A DNA stretch of 64,000 bases, taken from positions 52,486 to 116,485 of the forward strand of contig JAKSIP010000006.1 in NCBI GenBank assembly GCA_024398715.1. Reading direction: 5' to 3'. This document shows, piece by piece, positions 25,820 to 35,368 of the stretch. The notes under the pieces were generated by a model. It was not told the origin of the DNA and searched no databases. It worked only from the letters and a program-made list of their open reading frames with translations. Within the stretch, counting starts at the first letter, position 1; the number at the start of each line of letters is the position of its first letter. Source of the stretch: Bacteroidaceae bacterium. Its GTDB lineage: Bacteria; Bacteroidota; Bacteroidia; Bacteroidales; Bacteroidaceae. The position numbers and the translations under genes were made by a program.

Positions 25820-25827
25820 TAACTTTG
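25820..25827 (+). promoter_or_regulatory. -7 promoter box of the DUF3078 gene
   Basis: TAACTTTG followed by CACATG. A 9-codon frame begins at 25831 (MKISPTINV) and its stop overlaps the ATG of the real gene at 25853; it could be a tiny upstream ORF or an accident of a very short leader. Confidence 0.6.
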
Positions 25828-25852
25828 CACATGAAAATCAGTCCAACAATAA

Positions 25853-27157
25853 ATGTTTAGGAAATTTATAGTTGTTTTACAATTGATATTGATTGCAACA
25901 GCCTTATATACAAAAGGTTGGGCAACATCATACACATTCTACGAGCAATTGGAAGACTCGCTCGGACTCGCGCCGGGAGATTCAAGCTACATAGACGTGG
26001 AAGGTGATTCCACAATAATTGCCGACAATCCGTATTATTTCAGACTTTTTTTACCGCTTACCATATATCAGGATGCCATAAGCGGCAGTTTTTTCAGTTC
26101 GGAACTGCATAACGGCAATGACACTCTTCTGAGAGTGGACCGTACCGGATTCGAACAGGAACTGGAAAGATACTCAGCCGTAAACAGAGCTCTTACGGAA
26201 ATATATCTGAAAGAGCCGGGAATGGTCCAATACAATGATTGGGAGGTTATGCAGGAAACGGTTGCATCCCACGCCGACAGATCAGACAACAGAGGTATCA
26301 ATTTTGATGGAATGGTCGATGGAAACGGCATGAAAATTGACGGAAATGTAGACTTGGTCAAAGCTAAACCCAGATATTGGAAATGGTTCGGCTATCTTGC
26401 CGTCAAATTTTCCCAAAATGCATATTCTGACAACTGGTACAAAGGCGGTGAATCCAACAACCAGCTGGCAACCGAGCTGAGACTGGAAGCGAATTTTGCC
26501 AAGAAAGATGTTACATGGGACAACAAGCTTGAGGCAAAACTGGGATACTATGCCAGCGAGGTTGACGGACAAGCCAAATTCCGTTCCAATTCGGACCTGT
26601 TCCGAATAACATCCAAGTTCGGTTACAAGGCAACAAAATCCTGGTACTATTCATCGCAGATTCAGGGATACACGCAATTCCTGCCAGTTCATGACGGGAA
26701 CGGATTGATGAAATCAAGGTTCTTTGCACCGGCATATGCATCGGTTTCAATAGGTTTGGATTTCAAACCGACCTTCAAGAAAAAAGGAATAGACCTTTCA
26801 GCACAGATATCACCGCTTGCATACAACTGCAGATATGTCAGTGTTGACGAACTTGCACCCAAATACGGTATTGAAGCCGGCAAGAATTTTTTATTTGACA
26901 TCGGTTCCAGATTGGAAACCAACATTACATGGACACTGTTCAAAAACTTTACATGGCGCAACAAGACACAGTTCTTTACAAGCTATAAAAATGTGGAAGC
27001 ATCGTGCGAGAATACATTCAACTATGCTATCAACAGATTTTTCTCCCTGCAATTATTTGTTCACTGGCGTTTTGATGACAAAGTGCAGAAAAACGAATAT
27101 CTGGGATTTCACCAGCTGAACGAGAATTTCAGTTTCAATTTCAATTACTCCTGGTAA
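25853..27157 (+). CDS. DUF3078 protein, probable outer-membrane or periplasmic
   Basis: 434 residues with a signal peptide (FIVVLQLILIATALYTKGWA). The family hallmark is FSQNAYSDNWYKGGESNNQL (about residues 187-206), followed by alternating strands ending in an aromatic residue (FSFNFNYSW), which suggests a beta-barrel with a C-terminal sorting strand. Function of the family is unknown. It is followed 18 bp later by purU and may share its transcript. Confidence 0.85.
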   Translation: MFRKFIVVLQLILIATALYTKGWATSYTFYEQLEDSLGLAPGDSSYIDVEGDSTIIADNPYYFRLFLPLTIYQDAISGSFFSSELHNGNDTLLRVDRTGFEQELERYSAVNRALTEIYLKEPGMVQYNDWEVMQETVASHADRSDNRGINFDGMVDGNGMKIDGNVDLVKAKPRYWKWFGYLAVKFSQNAYSDNWYKGGESNNQLATELRLEANFAKKDVTWDNKLEAKLGYYASEVDGQAKFRSNSDLFRITSKFGYKATKSWYYSSQIQGYTQFLPVHDGNGLMKSRFFAPAYASVSIGLDFKPTFKKKGIDLSAQISPLAYNCRYVSVDELAPKYGIEAGKNFLFDIGSRLETNITWTLFKNFTWRNKTQFFTSYKNVEASCENTFNYAINRFFSLQLFVHWRFDDKVQKNEYLGFHQLNENFSFNFNYSW

Positions 27158-27175
27158 CAAACAGTACTAACAGAT

Positions 27176-28027
27176 ATGACAGCTACACTTTTACTTCATT
27201 GCCCGGACAAACCCGGAATTATTGCAGACATCACAAATTTCATTACCGAAAATCGCGGAAACATTGTACACCTGGCACAATTTGTGGATCATGTTGAGAA
27301 TATATTTTTCATGCGTCTTGAATGGGAAACAGACAATTTTCTTATTCCCGACAAGAAGATAACAGATTTTTTCGGAACTATGTATGCCCAACGCTACAAC
27401 ATGAGTTTCAAGATTTATTTCAGCAACGAACGTCCGCGCATGGCCATATTCGTTTCAAAAATGTCCCATTGTCTGTTCGACCTGCTTGGCCGTTACAGTG
27501 CAGGTGAATGGAATGTCAATATACCGCTCATTGTCAGCAACCATCCCGATATGGAAAGGGTTGCAAACATGTTCAACATACCTTACTACCAGTTCCCCAT
27601 AACAAAAGAAAACAAAGCTGAGCAACAGGCCGCAATGCTCAAACTGTTGGAGGAACAGCAGATAGATTTCATTGTACTGGCACGCTACATGCAGATAATC
27701 GGAGACGATATGATTGCGCGTTATCCCAACAACATAATAAACATACATCACTCGTTCCTTCCGGCTTTTGTGGGAGCCAAGCCCTATCATGCTGCATTTG
27801 ACCGCGGGGTAAAAATAATAGGTGCAACAAGCCACTATGTAACAGCAGAACTTGATGCCGGGCCTATCATATGCCAGGATGTTGTACACATTTCACACAA
27901 GGATATGCCAAGCGACTTGCAGAACAAAGGAAAAGATCTTGAAAAGATTGTGCTTTCCCATGCAGTACAGAAACATATTGAGCACAAGGTACTGGTATAT
28001 AAAAACAAGACTGTTGTTTTCAGTTGA
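27176..28027 (+). CDS. purU: Formyltetrahydrofolate deformylase PurU
   Basis: 283 residues. An N-terminal ACT domain (LLHCPDKPGIIADITNFI, about 1-80) precedes a formyltransferase-fold hydrolase domain with the catalytic set Asn-x-His-His in INIHHSFLPAF and Asp in TAELDAGPII. It hydrolyses 10-formyl-THF to formate and THF, balancing one-carbon pools and supplying formate. The deformylase, not GAR transformylase, is indicated by the ACT domain and the HHSFLPAF and YHAAFDRGVK motifs. Confidence 0.95.
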   Translation: MTATLLLHCPDKPGIIADITNFITENRGNIVHLAQFVDHVENIFFMRLEWETDNFLIPDKKITDFFGTMYAQRYNMSFKIYFSNERPRMAIFVSKMSHCLFDLLGRYSAGEWNVNIPLIVSNHPDMERVANMFNIPYYQFPITKENKAEQQAAMLKLLEEQQIDFIVLARYMQIIGDDMIARYPNNIINIHHSFLPAFVGAKPYHAAFDRGVKIIGATSHYVTAELDAGPIICQDVVHISHKDMPSDLQNKGKDLEKIVLSHAVQKHIEHKVLVYKNKTVVFS

Positions 28028-28099
28028 AAAAAACAATGCCGCAAAGTAGCATTTTTGAAATAAATTCGCTATCATTGCACTTTGTATGGCATTGATTGA

Positions 28100-29356
<1,257 letters not shown>

Positions 29357-29374
29357 CTGTAATTACGAACAAAT

Positions 29375-29887
29375 ATGAAAAAGGTATATAGTTTTGCACT
29401 TCTGCTGGTATGCGTACTGTTCGCAACATCGTGCGGCAGCACAGCAGGTCTGGCAGGTTCCTCTACAGCATCAGGTTCCAGCGTATATTCTGCCGGCCAG
29501 AGTGTAGGTTCTTCTCTCAAGAACATATATTCACAGTATAAGACGGACGGAAAATTCGATGCCACCAACCTTAACAACATTCTTAACATAGCCACATTGG
29601 CTTCAAACTACAACACACTGAAAGAAACCGAAAAGGGCTCACAGTTCTACGGAGATCTTATCAAAGGTATGATTGTAGGTTCATCGAATCTTGTTCAGGA
29701 AAGTACTGCAGACAAAGTGAAAAACGGCATTGTAAGTTCATTGTCCGGAGTAAATCTTGGCACCATCATCAACACTGCTGCACAATCTGCCCAAAACAGC
29801 AATACAGCAAAAAATGTTGAATCGGCAGCTACCGAGGTATCAAAGATTTCGAATTCACTTACAAACATTTTCAGTTTGTTCAAGTAA
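29375..29887 (+). CDS. Lipoprotein of unknown function
   Basis: 170 residues. The lipobox LFATSC predicts Cys20 as the lipidated residue. The mature part is Ser/Asn/Thr-rich, with a Gly/Ser linker and then probable amphipathic helices (LNNILNIATLASNYNTLKET, TADKVKNGIVSSLSGVNLGT). I recognise no family with confidence; it resembles small Bacteroidetes lipoproteins of the DUF4923 kind but lacks a clear signature. Confidence 0.7.
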   Translation: MKKVYSFALLLVCVLFATSCGSTAGLAGSSTASGSSVYSAGQSVGSSLKNIYSQYKTDGKFDATNLNNILNIATLASNYNTLKETEKGSQFYGDLIKGMIVGSSNLVQESTADKVKNGIVSSLSGVNLGTIINTAAQSAQNSNTAKNVESAATEVSKISNSLTNIFSLFK

Positions 29888-29938
29888 GTAATCTTCTACT
29901 TTTGTAAAGATTAACATTCAGTATCTTTATATTTTTTG

Positions 29939-29969
29939 TACCTTTGCAGTTCAAGCGACTGCAAAGGTA
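29939..29969. promoter_or_regulatory. nifJ promoter embedded in a perfect inverted repeat
   Basis: TACCTTTGCAGT (29939-29950) and ACTGCAAAGGTA (29958-29969) are perfect 12-nt inverted copies separated by TCAAGCG. The left arm is an exact -7 box for the plus strand (nifJ, ATG at 30039); the right arm is an exact -7 box for the minus strand. A second plus-strand candidate, TACTTTTG, lies at 29897-29904. Confidence 0.65.
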
Positions 29970-30038
29970 TTTTCATTTTCGGCAAGTACTTGCAGTTCTT
30001 GTTGTAAAGAATTATAGATAAACCAATTATACATTACT

Positions 30039-33000
30039 ATGGCAAAGAAATTTCTTACTTGTGATGGTAACCAGGCAGCAGCGCATGTAGCATACATGTT
30101 CTCTGAAGTTGCTGCCATTTATCCTATCACACCTTCGTCAACCATGGCGGAGTACGTAGACGAGTGGGCTGCCCAGGGCAGAAAGAACATCTTCGGTGAG
30201 ACCGTAATGGTTCAGGAGATGCAGTCTGAAGGAGGTGCTGCAGGTGCAGTACACGGATCACTTCAGGCAGGTGCACTTACAACAACATTTACAGCATCAC
30301 AGGGTCTGCTGCTCATGATCCCGAATATGTATAAGATTGCCGGTGAGTTGCTTCCATGCGTATTCCACGTATCAGCACGTACATTGGCATCGCACTCACT
30401 TTGTATTTTCGGTGACCACCAGGACGTAATGTCCTGCCGTCAGACAGGTTTTGCCATGCTGGCAGAAGGTTCAGTACAGGAAGTTATGGACCTGGCAGGT
30501 GTTGCACACCTTTCTGCAATCAAATCACGCGTTCCGTTCGTAAACTTCTTTGACGGTTTCCGTACAAGCCACGAGATTCAGAAAATTGAGGCTCTTGATA
30601 ACGATGACCTTGCACCTCTGATTGATCAGGAAGCACTTGCAGAGTTCCGTAACCGCGCCCTCAATCCGAACAAACCGGTTGCACGCGGTATGGCAGAGAA
30701 CCCTGACACATTCTTCACACACCGCGAGGTATGCAACAAGTATTACGATGCAGTACCTGACATTGTTGCCGGTTACATGAAAGAAATCAGCAAGATTACA
30801 GGCCGCGAATACAAACCGTTCTCATATTATGGCGCAGCCGATGCCGACCGCGTTATCATTGCTATGGGTTCAGTAACAGAAGCTGCCCGCGAGGTTATCG
30901 ATTACCTTATGGCCAAGGGAGAGAAAGTTGGTCTTGTATCAGTTCATCTGTATCGTCCGTTCTCTGTCAAGTATCTTGGCGAAGTTCTTCCTGAAACAGT
31001 AAAACGCATTGCCGTACTTGACCGTACAAAAGAGCCGGGTGCTCTTGGAGAACCGCTTTATCTTGACGTTGTGGAAGCTTTCGCCCAGTGCAAGGACATT
31101 CCTGCACAGAACAAGCCAGTAATTGTTGGCGGACGTTACGGTCTGGGTTCACATGACACAACTCCGGCACAGATTCTTGCTGTTTATGAGAACCTCTCAT
31201 TGCCACAGCCAAAGAATCAGTTCACACTTGGTATCAACGACGATGTCACATTCACTTCACTGCCACAGAAAGAAGAGATTGCTCTTGGCGGCAAAGGTAT
31301 GTTCGAAGCCAAGTTCTACGGTCTGGGTGCTGACGGTACAGTAGGTGCCAACAAGAACTCAGTAAAGATTATCGGTGACAATACAAACAAGCATTGCCAG
31401 GCATATTTCTCTTATGACTCAAAGAAATCCGGCGGATTCACATGTTCCCACCTGCGTTTCGGTGACACACCTATCCGTTCAACATATCTGGTAAATACAC
31501 CTAACTTTGTAGCATGCCACGTTCAGGCTTACCTGCACATGTACGATGTTACACGTGGTCTGCAGAAGAATGGTACATTCCTTCTGAACACTATATGGGA
31601 AGGTGAGGAACTTGCCAAGAACCTGCCTGCAAATGTCAAGGCTTACTTTGCAAAGAACAACATTACCGTTTACTATATCAACGCAACAAAGATTGCTCAG
31701 GAAATAGGTCTTGGTAACCGTACCAACACAATTCTCCAGTCAGCATTCTTCCGCATTACAGAAGTTATTCCTGTTGACCTTGCAATTGAGCAGATGAAGA
31801 AATTCATTGTCAAGTCATACGGCAAGAAGGGAGAAGATGTAGTGAACAAGAACTACGCTGCAGTTGACCGTGGAAATGAGTACAAACAGCTTGCAGTTGA
31901 CCCTGCATGGGCAAACCTTGCAGAAGAAAAGGCTGCTGCCAACAACGATCCTGAATTCATCAACAAGGTTGTTCGTCCTATCAACGCACAGAACGGTGAC
32001 CTTCTGCCTGTATCTGCATTCAAAGACAGCATTGACGGTACATGGCCACAGGGTACAGCCGCTTATGAGAAACGCGGTGTAAGCGCATTCGTTCCGGTAT
32101 GGAATGCAGCAGACTGCGTACAGTGCAACAAGTGTGCATTTGTTTGTCCTCACGCTTGTATTCGTCCTATAGTTATGACCGATGAAGAAGCAAAGGGCAT
32201 GAACGGCGATATGATTGAGCTCAAGGCTCCGGCTTCGATGAAGGGAATGAAGTTCCGTATGCAGGTCGGTGTTATGGATTGTCTTGGTTGCGGTAACTGC
32301 GTTGACGTTTGTCTTGGGAACAATCCTGAAAAGGGCAAACAGGCTCTTAAGATGGTTGCATTTGATCCTGAGGCTGCAGAGTCTCAGAAAGAAGCTGCCA
32401 ACTGGGAGTATGGAGTCAAGAAAGTATCTTCAAAACAGGATCTTGTTGACATCCAGGCTAATCCGAAGAACTCACAGTTCGCTACCCCGCTGTTCGAATT
32501 CAGCGGTGCATGCTCAGGTTGCGGCGAGACTCCGTACGTCAAACTGATATCACAGTTGTTCGGTGACCGTCAGATTGTATCCAACGCTACAGGCTGTTCT
32601 TCAATATATTCAGGTTCAATTCCGTCAACTCCTTATACAACAAACGAAAAGGGTCAGGGACCTGCATGGGCCAACTCTCTGTTTGAGGACTTCTGCGAAT
32701 ACGGTCTTGGTATGCAGCTTGCAAACAAGAAAATGCAGGCCCGTCTTGAGAAACTCATGAACCAGGCTCAGGAATGCGAAAAGTGCAGTGCAGAACTCAA
32801 GGCTCTCTTTACAGAATGGATTGAGAAGAAGAACGATGCCGCTGCCACAAAGGCTCTTGCACCGCAGATTATTGAGAAGTGCCAGGCTTGCGGATGCGAC
32901 ATCTGCAAACAGATTCTTGCATGCCAGGCTTACCTTATCAAGCGCAGCCAGTGGATTATAGGTGGTGACGGTGCTTCTTACGATATAGGTTACGGCGGAC

Positions 33001-33608
33001 TTGACCACGTAATTGCAAGTGGCGAGGATGTCAACATTCTTGTACTTGATACAGAGGTTTATTCAAATACAGGCGGCCAGTCATCAAAGGCTACCCCGCT
33101 TGGTGCCATTGCCAAGTTTGCTGCAAGCGGCAAACGCGTACGCAAGAAAGACCTTGGTATGATTGCCACAACATACGGTTATGTATATGTAGCCCAGATT
33201 GCTATGGGTGCTGACCAGGCACAGTGTCTGAAGGCTATCCGCGAGGCTGAGGCATATCCTGGACCGTCATTGGTAATTGCATACGCTCCATGTATCAACC
33301 ACGGTCTTAAGGCAGGTATGGGCAAAGCCCAGGCAGAAGAGGCCAAGGCTGTTGAGTGCGGTTACTGGCACCTGTGGAGATTCAATCCTGCATTGGAGGC
33401 ACAGAACCAGAATCCGTTCTCTCTTGACTCTAAAGAACCGCAGTGGGATAAGTTCCAGGAGTTCCTCAAGGGCGAAGTACGTTACGCATCAGTAATGAAG
33501 CAGTATCCTGCAGAAGCCCAGCAGTTGTTCGATGCAGCTCAGGAAATGGCAAAGAAACGCTATGCATCTTATGTACGCGCTTCCAAAATGGATTATTCAG
33601 CAGAATAA
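30039..33608 (+). CDS. nifJ: Pyruvate:ferredoxin (flavodoxin) oxidoreductase
   Basis: 1189 residues, the usual single-chain homodimeric PFOR length. It decarboxylates pyruvate to acetyl-CoA and CO2 and reduces ferredoxin, the main acetyl-CoA source in strict anaerobes. Domain I holds YPITPSSTMAEYVDEW; the ferredoxin domain has two 4Fe-4S motifs, CVQCNKCAFVCP (from Cys693) and CLGCGNCVDVC; the TPP domain begins at CSGCGETPY (about 825) and includes GGDGASYDIGYGGLDHV and DTEVYSNTGGQ (TPP-Mg binding). CQACGCDICK supplies additional cysteines. A strong hairpin terminator follows at 33631. Confidence 0.98.
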   Translation: MAKKFLTCDGNQAAAHVAYMFSEVAAIYPITPSSTMAEYVDEWAAQGRKNIFGETVMVQEMQSEGGAAGAVHGSLQAGALTTTFTASQGLLLMIPNMYKIAGELLPCVFHVSARTLASHSLCIFGDHQDVMSCRQTGFAMLAEGSVQEVMDLAGVAHLSAIKSRVPFVNFFDGFRTSHEIQKIEALDNDDLAPLIDQEALAEFRNRALNPNKPVARGMAENPDTFFTHREVCNKYYDAVPDIVAGYMKEISKITGREYKPFSYYGAADADRVIIAMGSVTEAAREVIDYLMAKGEKVGLVSVHLYRPFSVKYLGEVLPETVKRIAVLDRTKEPGALGEPLYLDVVEAFAQCKDIPAQNKPVIVGGRYGLGSHDTTPAQILAVYENLSLPQPKNQFTLGINDDVTFTSLPQKEEIALGGKGMFEAKFYGLGADGTVGANKNSVKIIGDNTNKHCQAYFSYDSKKSGGFTCSHLRFGDTPIRSTYLVNTPNFVACHVQAYLHMYDVTRGLQKNGTFLLNTIWEGEELAKNLPANVKAYFAKNNITVYYINATKIAQEIGLGNRTNTILQSAFFRITEVIPVDLAIEQMKKFIVKSYGKKGEDVVNKNYAAVDRGNEYKQLAVDPAWANLAEEKAAANNDPEFINKVVRPINAQNGDLLPVSAFKDSIDGTWPQGTAAYEKRGVSAFVPVWNAADCVQCNKCAFVCPHACIRPIVMTDEEAKGMNGDMIELKAPASMKGMKFRMQVGVMDCLGCGNCVDVCLGNNPEKGKQALKMVAFDPEAAESQKEAANWEYGVKKVSSKQDLVDIQANPKNSQFATPLFEFSGACSGCGETPYVKLISQLFGDRQIVSNATGCSSIYSGSIPSTPYTTNEKGQGPAWANSLFEDFCEYGLGMQLANKKMQARLEKLMNQAQECEKCSAELKALFTEWIEKKNDAAATKALAPQIIEKCQACGCDICKQILACQAYLIKRSQWIIGGDGASYDIGYGGLDHVIASGEDVNILVLDTEVYSNTGGQSSKATPLGAIAKFAASGKRVRKKDLGMIATTYGYVYVAQIAMGADQAQCLKAIREAEAYPGPSLVIAYAPCINHGLKAGMGKAQAEEAKAVECGYWHLWRFNPALEAQNQNPFSLDSKEPQWDKFQEFLKGEVRYASVMKQYPAEAQQLFDAAQEMAKKRYASYVRASKMDYSAE

Positions 33609-33630
33609 GTAACCATATTCCATCAGATAG

Positions 33631-33664
33631 AATCCACCCGATAGTTGTCGGGTGGATTTTTTTT
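33631..33664 (+). terminator. Rho-independent terminator of nifJ
   Basis: AATCCACCCGA-TAGTTG-TCGGGTGGATT followed by eight T, 22 nt after the nifJ stop codon. Confidence 0.9.
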
Positions 33665-33697
33665 GTTTACTTTGCACACAACAAAAAAAGCAACAGA

Positions 33698-34381
33698 ATG
33701 AAAAGATATAACCAGATTATCACAGTATGTGCAATAAGCATACTTGCACTGACAGCCTGCAACAAAGACAAATCATATAAAATCAGTTGCATTGGAGACA
33801 GTATAACATTCGGTTGGACTCTGGACAATCCACAGAAAGAATCGTATCCGGCACTGCTGGACAGTGCGTACAGACAATCGGGCAGAACAAACATCACAGT
33901 ACAGGGATTCGGTGTGTGCGGAGCCACATTAGGGCACAGCTGCGATATGCCATATATTAAGGAGCAGGCTTATCAGGATGCATTGGCATCGGCTCCGGAT
34001 CTTGTGACAATTATGCTGGGAACAAATGACAGCAAACCACAGAACAGAATATTCAAAGCAGAATTTACACAGGATCTTGACAATATGGTAAAGGCATTCA
34101 GTTCCTTGGAAAGCAAACCCAAGATAGTACTGATGACGCCTCCACACGCATTCAGCCAGGGTTGGGCAATAAATGACAGTGTGCTGGAATGCGATATCAG
34201 GCCAATCATCAGGGAGTATGCACGTAACAATTCAATAAGTATCATTAACCTTGACCAGGAATTCACAGATAATCCTGAAATGTTCAGTGACGGCATTCAT
34301 CCCAATAAAGCGGGACAGGAACTTATTTGCAGCAGCATTTCAAAGACATTATTGGAATATCTGAAAGAAAAGAAAGACTGA
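33698..34381 (+). CDS. SGNH/GDSL-family lipoprotein hydrolase
   Basis: 227 residues. The lipobox ALTAC gives Cys21. Four SGNH blocks are visible: GDSIT with Ser35, the Gly of block II in GFGVCGATL, LGTNDS (block III Asn), and SDGIHPN with Asp198 and His201. It is an extracytoplasmic esterase or carbohydrate acetylesterase; relatives act on acyl groups of glycans, phospholipids or peptidoglycan. It is followed after 6 bp by ccsA, so they are probably co-transcribed. A weaker -7 box (TTACTTTG) lies just after the nifJ terminator. Confidence 0.88.
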   Translation: MKRYNQIITVCAISILALTACNKDKSYKISCIGDSITFGWTLDNPQKESYPALLDSAYRQSGRTNITVQGFGVCGATLGHSCDMPYIKEQAYQDALASAPDLVTIMLGTNDSKPQNRIFKAEFTQDLDNMVKAFSSLESKPKIVLMTPPHAFSQGWAINDSVLECDIRPIIREYARNNSISIINLDQEFTDNPEMFSDGIHPNKAGQELICSSISKTLLEYLKEKKD

Positions 34382-34387
34382 GATAAG

Positions 34388-35368
34388 ATGAAAAAGCGTT
34401 CAACAGGACATTCCATACTCCACATTTCCCTGATTGCCATAGTAATAGGCGCCATATTCACCGCATTTGCTTCAGAACAGGGGAACATGGTACTGTTTGC
34501 AGACAGCAACTCCAACTTCTTTGCAGACAGCAATACAGGAGAAATGTATTATATGGATATGATTGTTGTGGCAGATTCAATCTGTCCTGACAAGTATTTT
34601 GCAGACATATCGGTTGCGGACGGCTCCGCCACATGGCACAAAAGAATTGCTTTGAACAGCATTGCACGCATAAAAGGATACCGGTTCTCTCTGAATACCT
34701 TCGACACTGACGGAAAGTCTGTAATTTTGAATGTTAACCATGACCCTATAGGTACAAACATAGTATTCGCCGGATTCGGTCTGTTCATTGCGGGAGTGCT
34801 GATACTTCTTATTGACAGAAAAAGCCGGATAAGAGTCAGAATAAAGAATTTCCATCCGCCGTTCAATGCAAAAAAGATGCTTAACTACATAGCATTGGGC
34901 GTTGTTCTTCTATTTGCCATCCTACTGCCGGATTTCAAAGAGAAAAGTCAGATTCCAATATTGAATACGGTATGGCTGCGCATTCATGTTACATTTGTCA
35001 TGCTATCCTATTCTATCTTCACAATATGTTTCGTATCATCCATAATATGGCTGGCAAGAAAGAACAAACCGGAATATCTGGAACAGCTGGAACGCATTTT
35101 ACACCATGCAGGAGTATATCTGCTTGCATTCGGCATAATAACAGGTTCTTGGTGGGCAAACATTTCCTGGGGGAATTACTGGAACTGGGATCCCAAAGAA
35201 ACATGGGCTCTGGTCACGCTGATAGCCTACTCTGTTCCATTTCACTTTGAAAAGTGTTTTGCCGACAAAAAAGTATATGCAATATTCATGGTATGTGCAT
35301 TGGCATTTGTATTGATGACTTACTTTGGAGTCAATCTCTGGATGCCAGGTCTCCACTCTTACGCTTGA
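34388..35368 (+). CDS. Cytochrome c assembly protein CcsA with short ResB-like N-terminal part
   Basis: 326 residues. The N-terminal third has one helix and a small extracytoplasmic segment like the end of ResB; then five to six helices form the CcsA core. The haem-handling WWD motif is complete (WWANISWGNYWNWDPKETWA, about residues 254-273), flanked by conserved His in RIHVTFVMLSYS and LHHAGVYLLAF. It takes part in haem delivery and ligation to c-type cytochromes (system II). It is short for a ResB-CcsA fusion, so the ResB domain is largely missing or encoded elsewhere. Its last 38 bp overlap the 3' end of recQ on the other strand. Confidence 0.85.
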   Translation: MKKRSTGHSILHISLIAIVIGAIFTAFASEQGNMVLFADSNSNFFADSNTGEMYYMDMIVVADSICPDKYFADISVADGSATWHKRIALNSIARIKGYRFSLNTFDTDGKSVILNVNHDPIGTNIVFAGFGLFIAGVLILLIDRKSRIRVRIKNFHPPFNAKKMLNYIALGVVLLFAILLPDFKEKSQIPILNTVWLRIHVTFVMLSYSIFTICFVSSIIWLARKNKPEYLEQLERILHHAGVYLLAFGIITGSWWANISWGNYWNWDPKETWALVTLIAYSVPFHFEKCFADKKVYAIFMVCALAFVLMTYFGVNLWMPGLHSYA

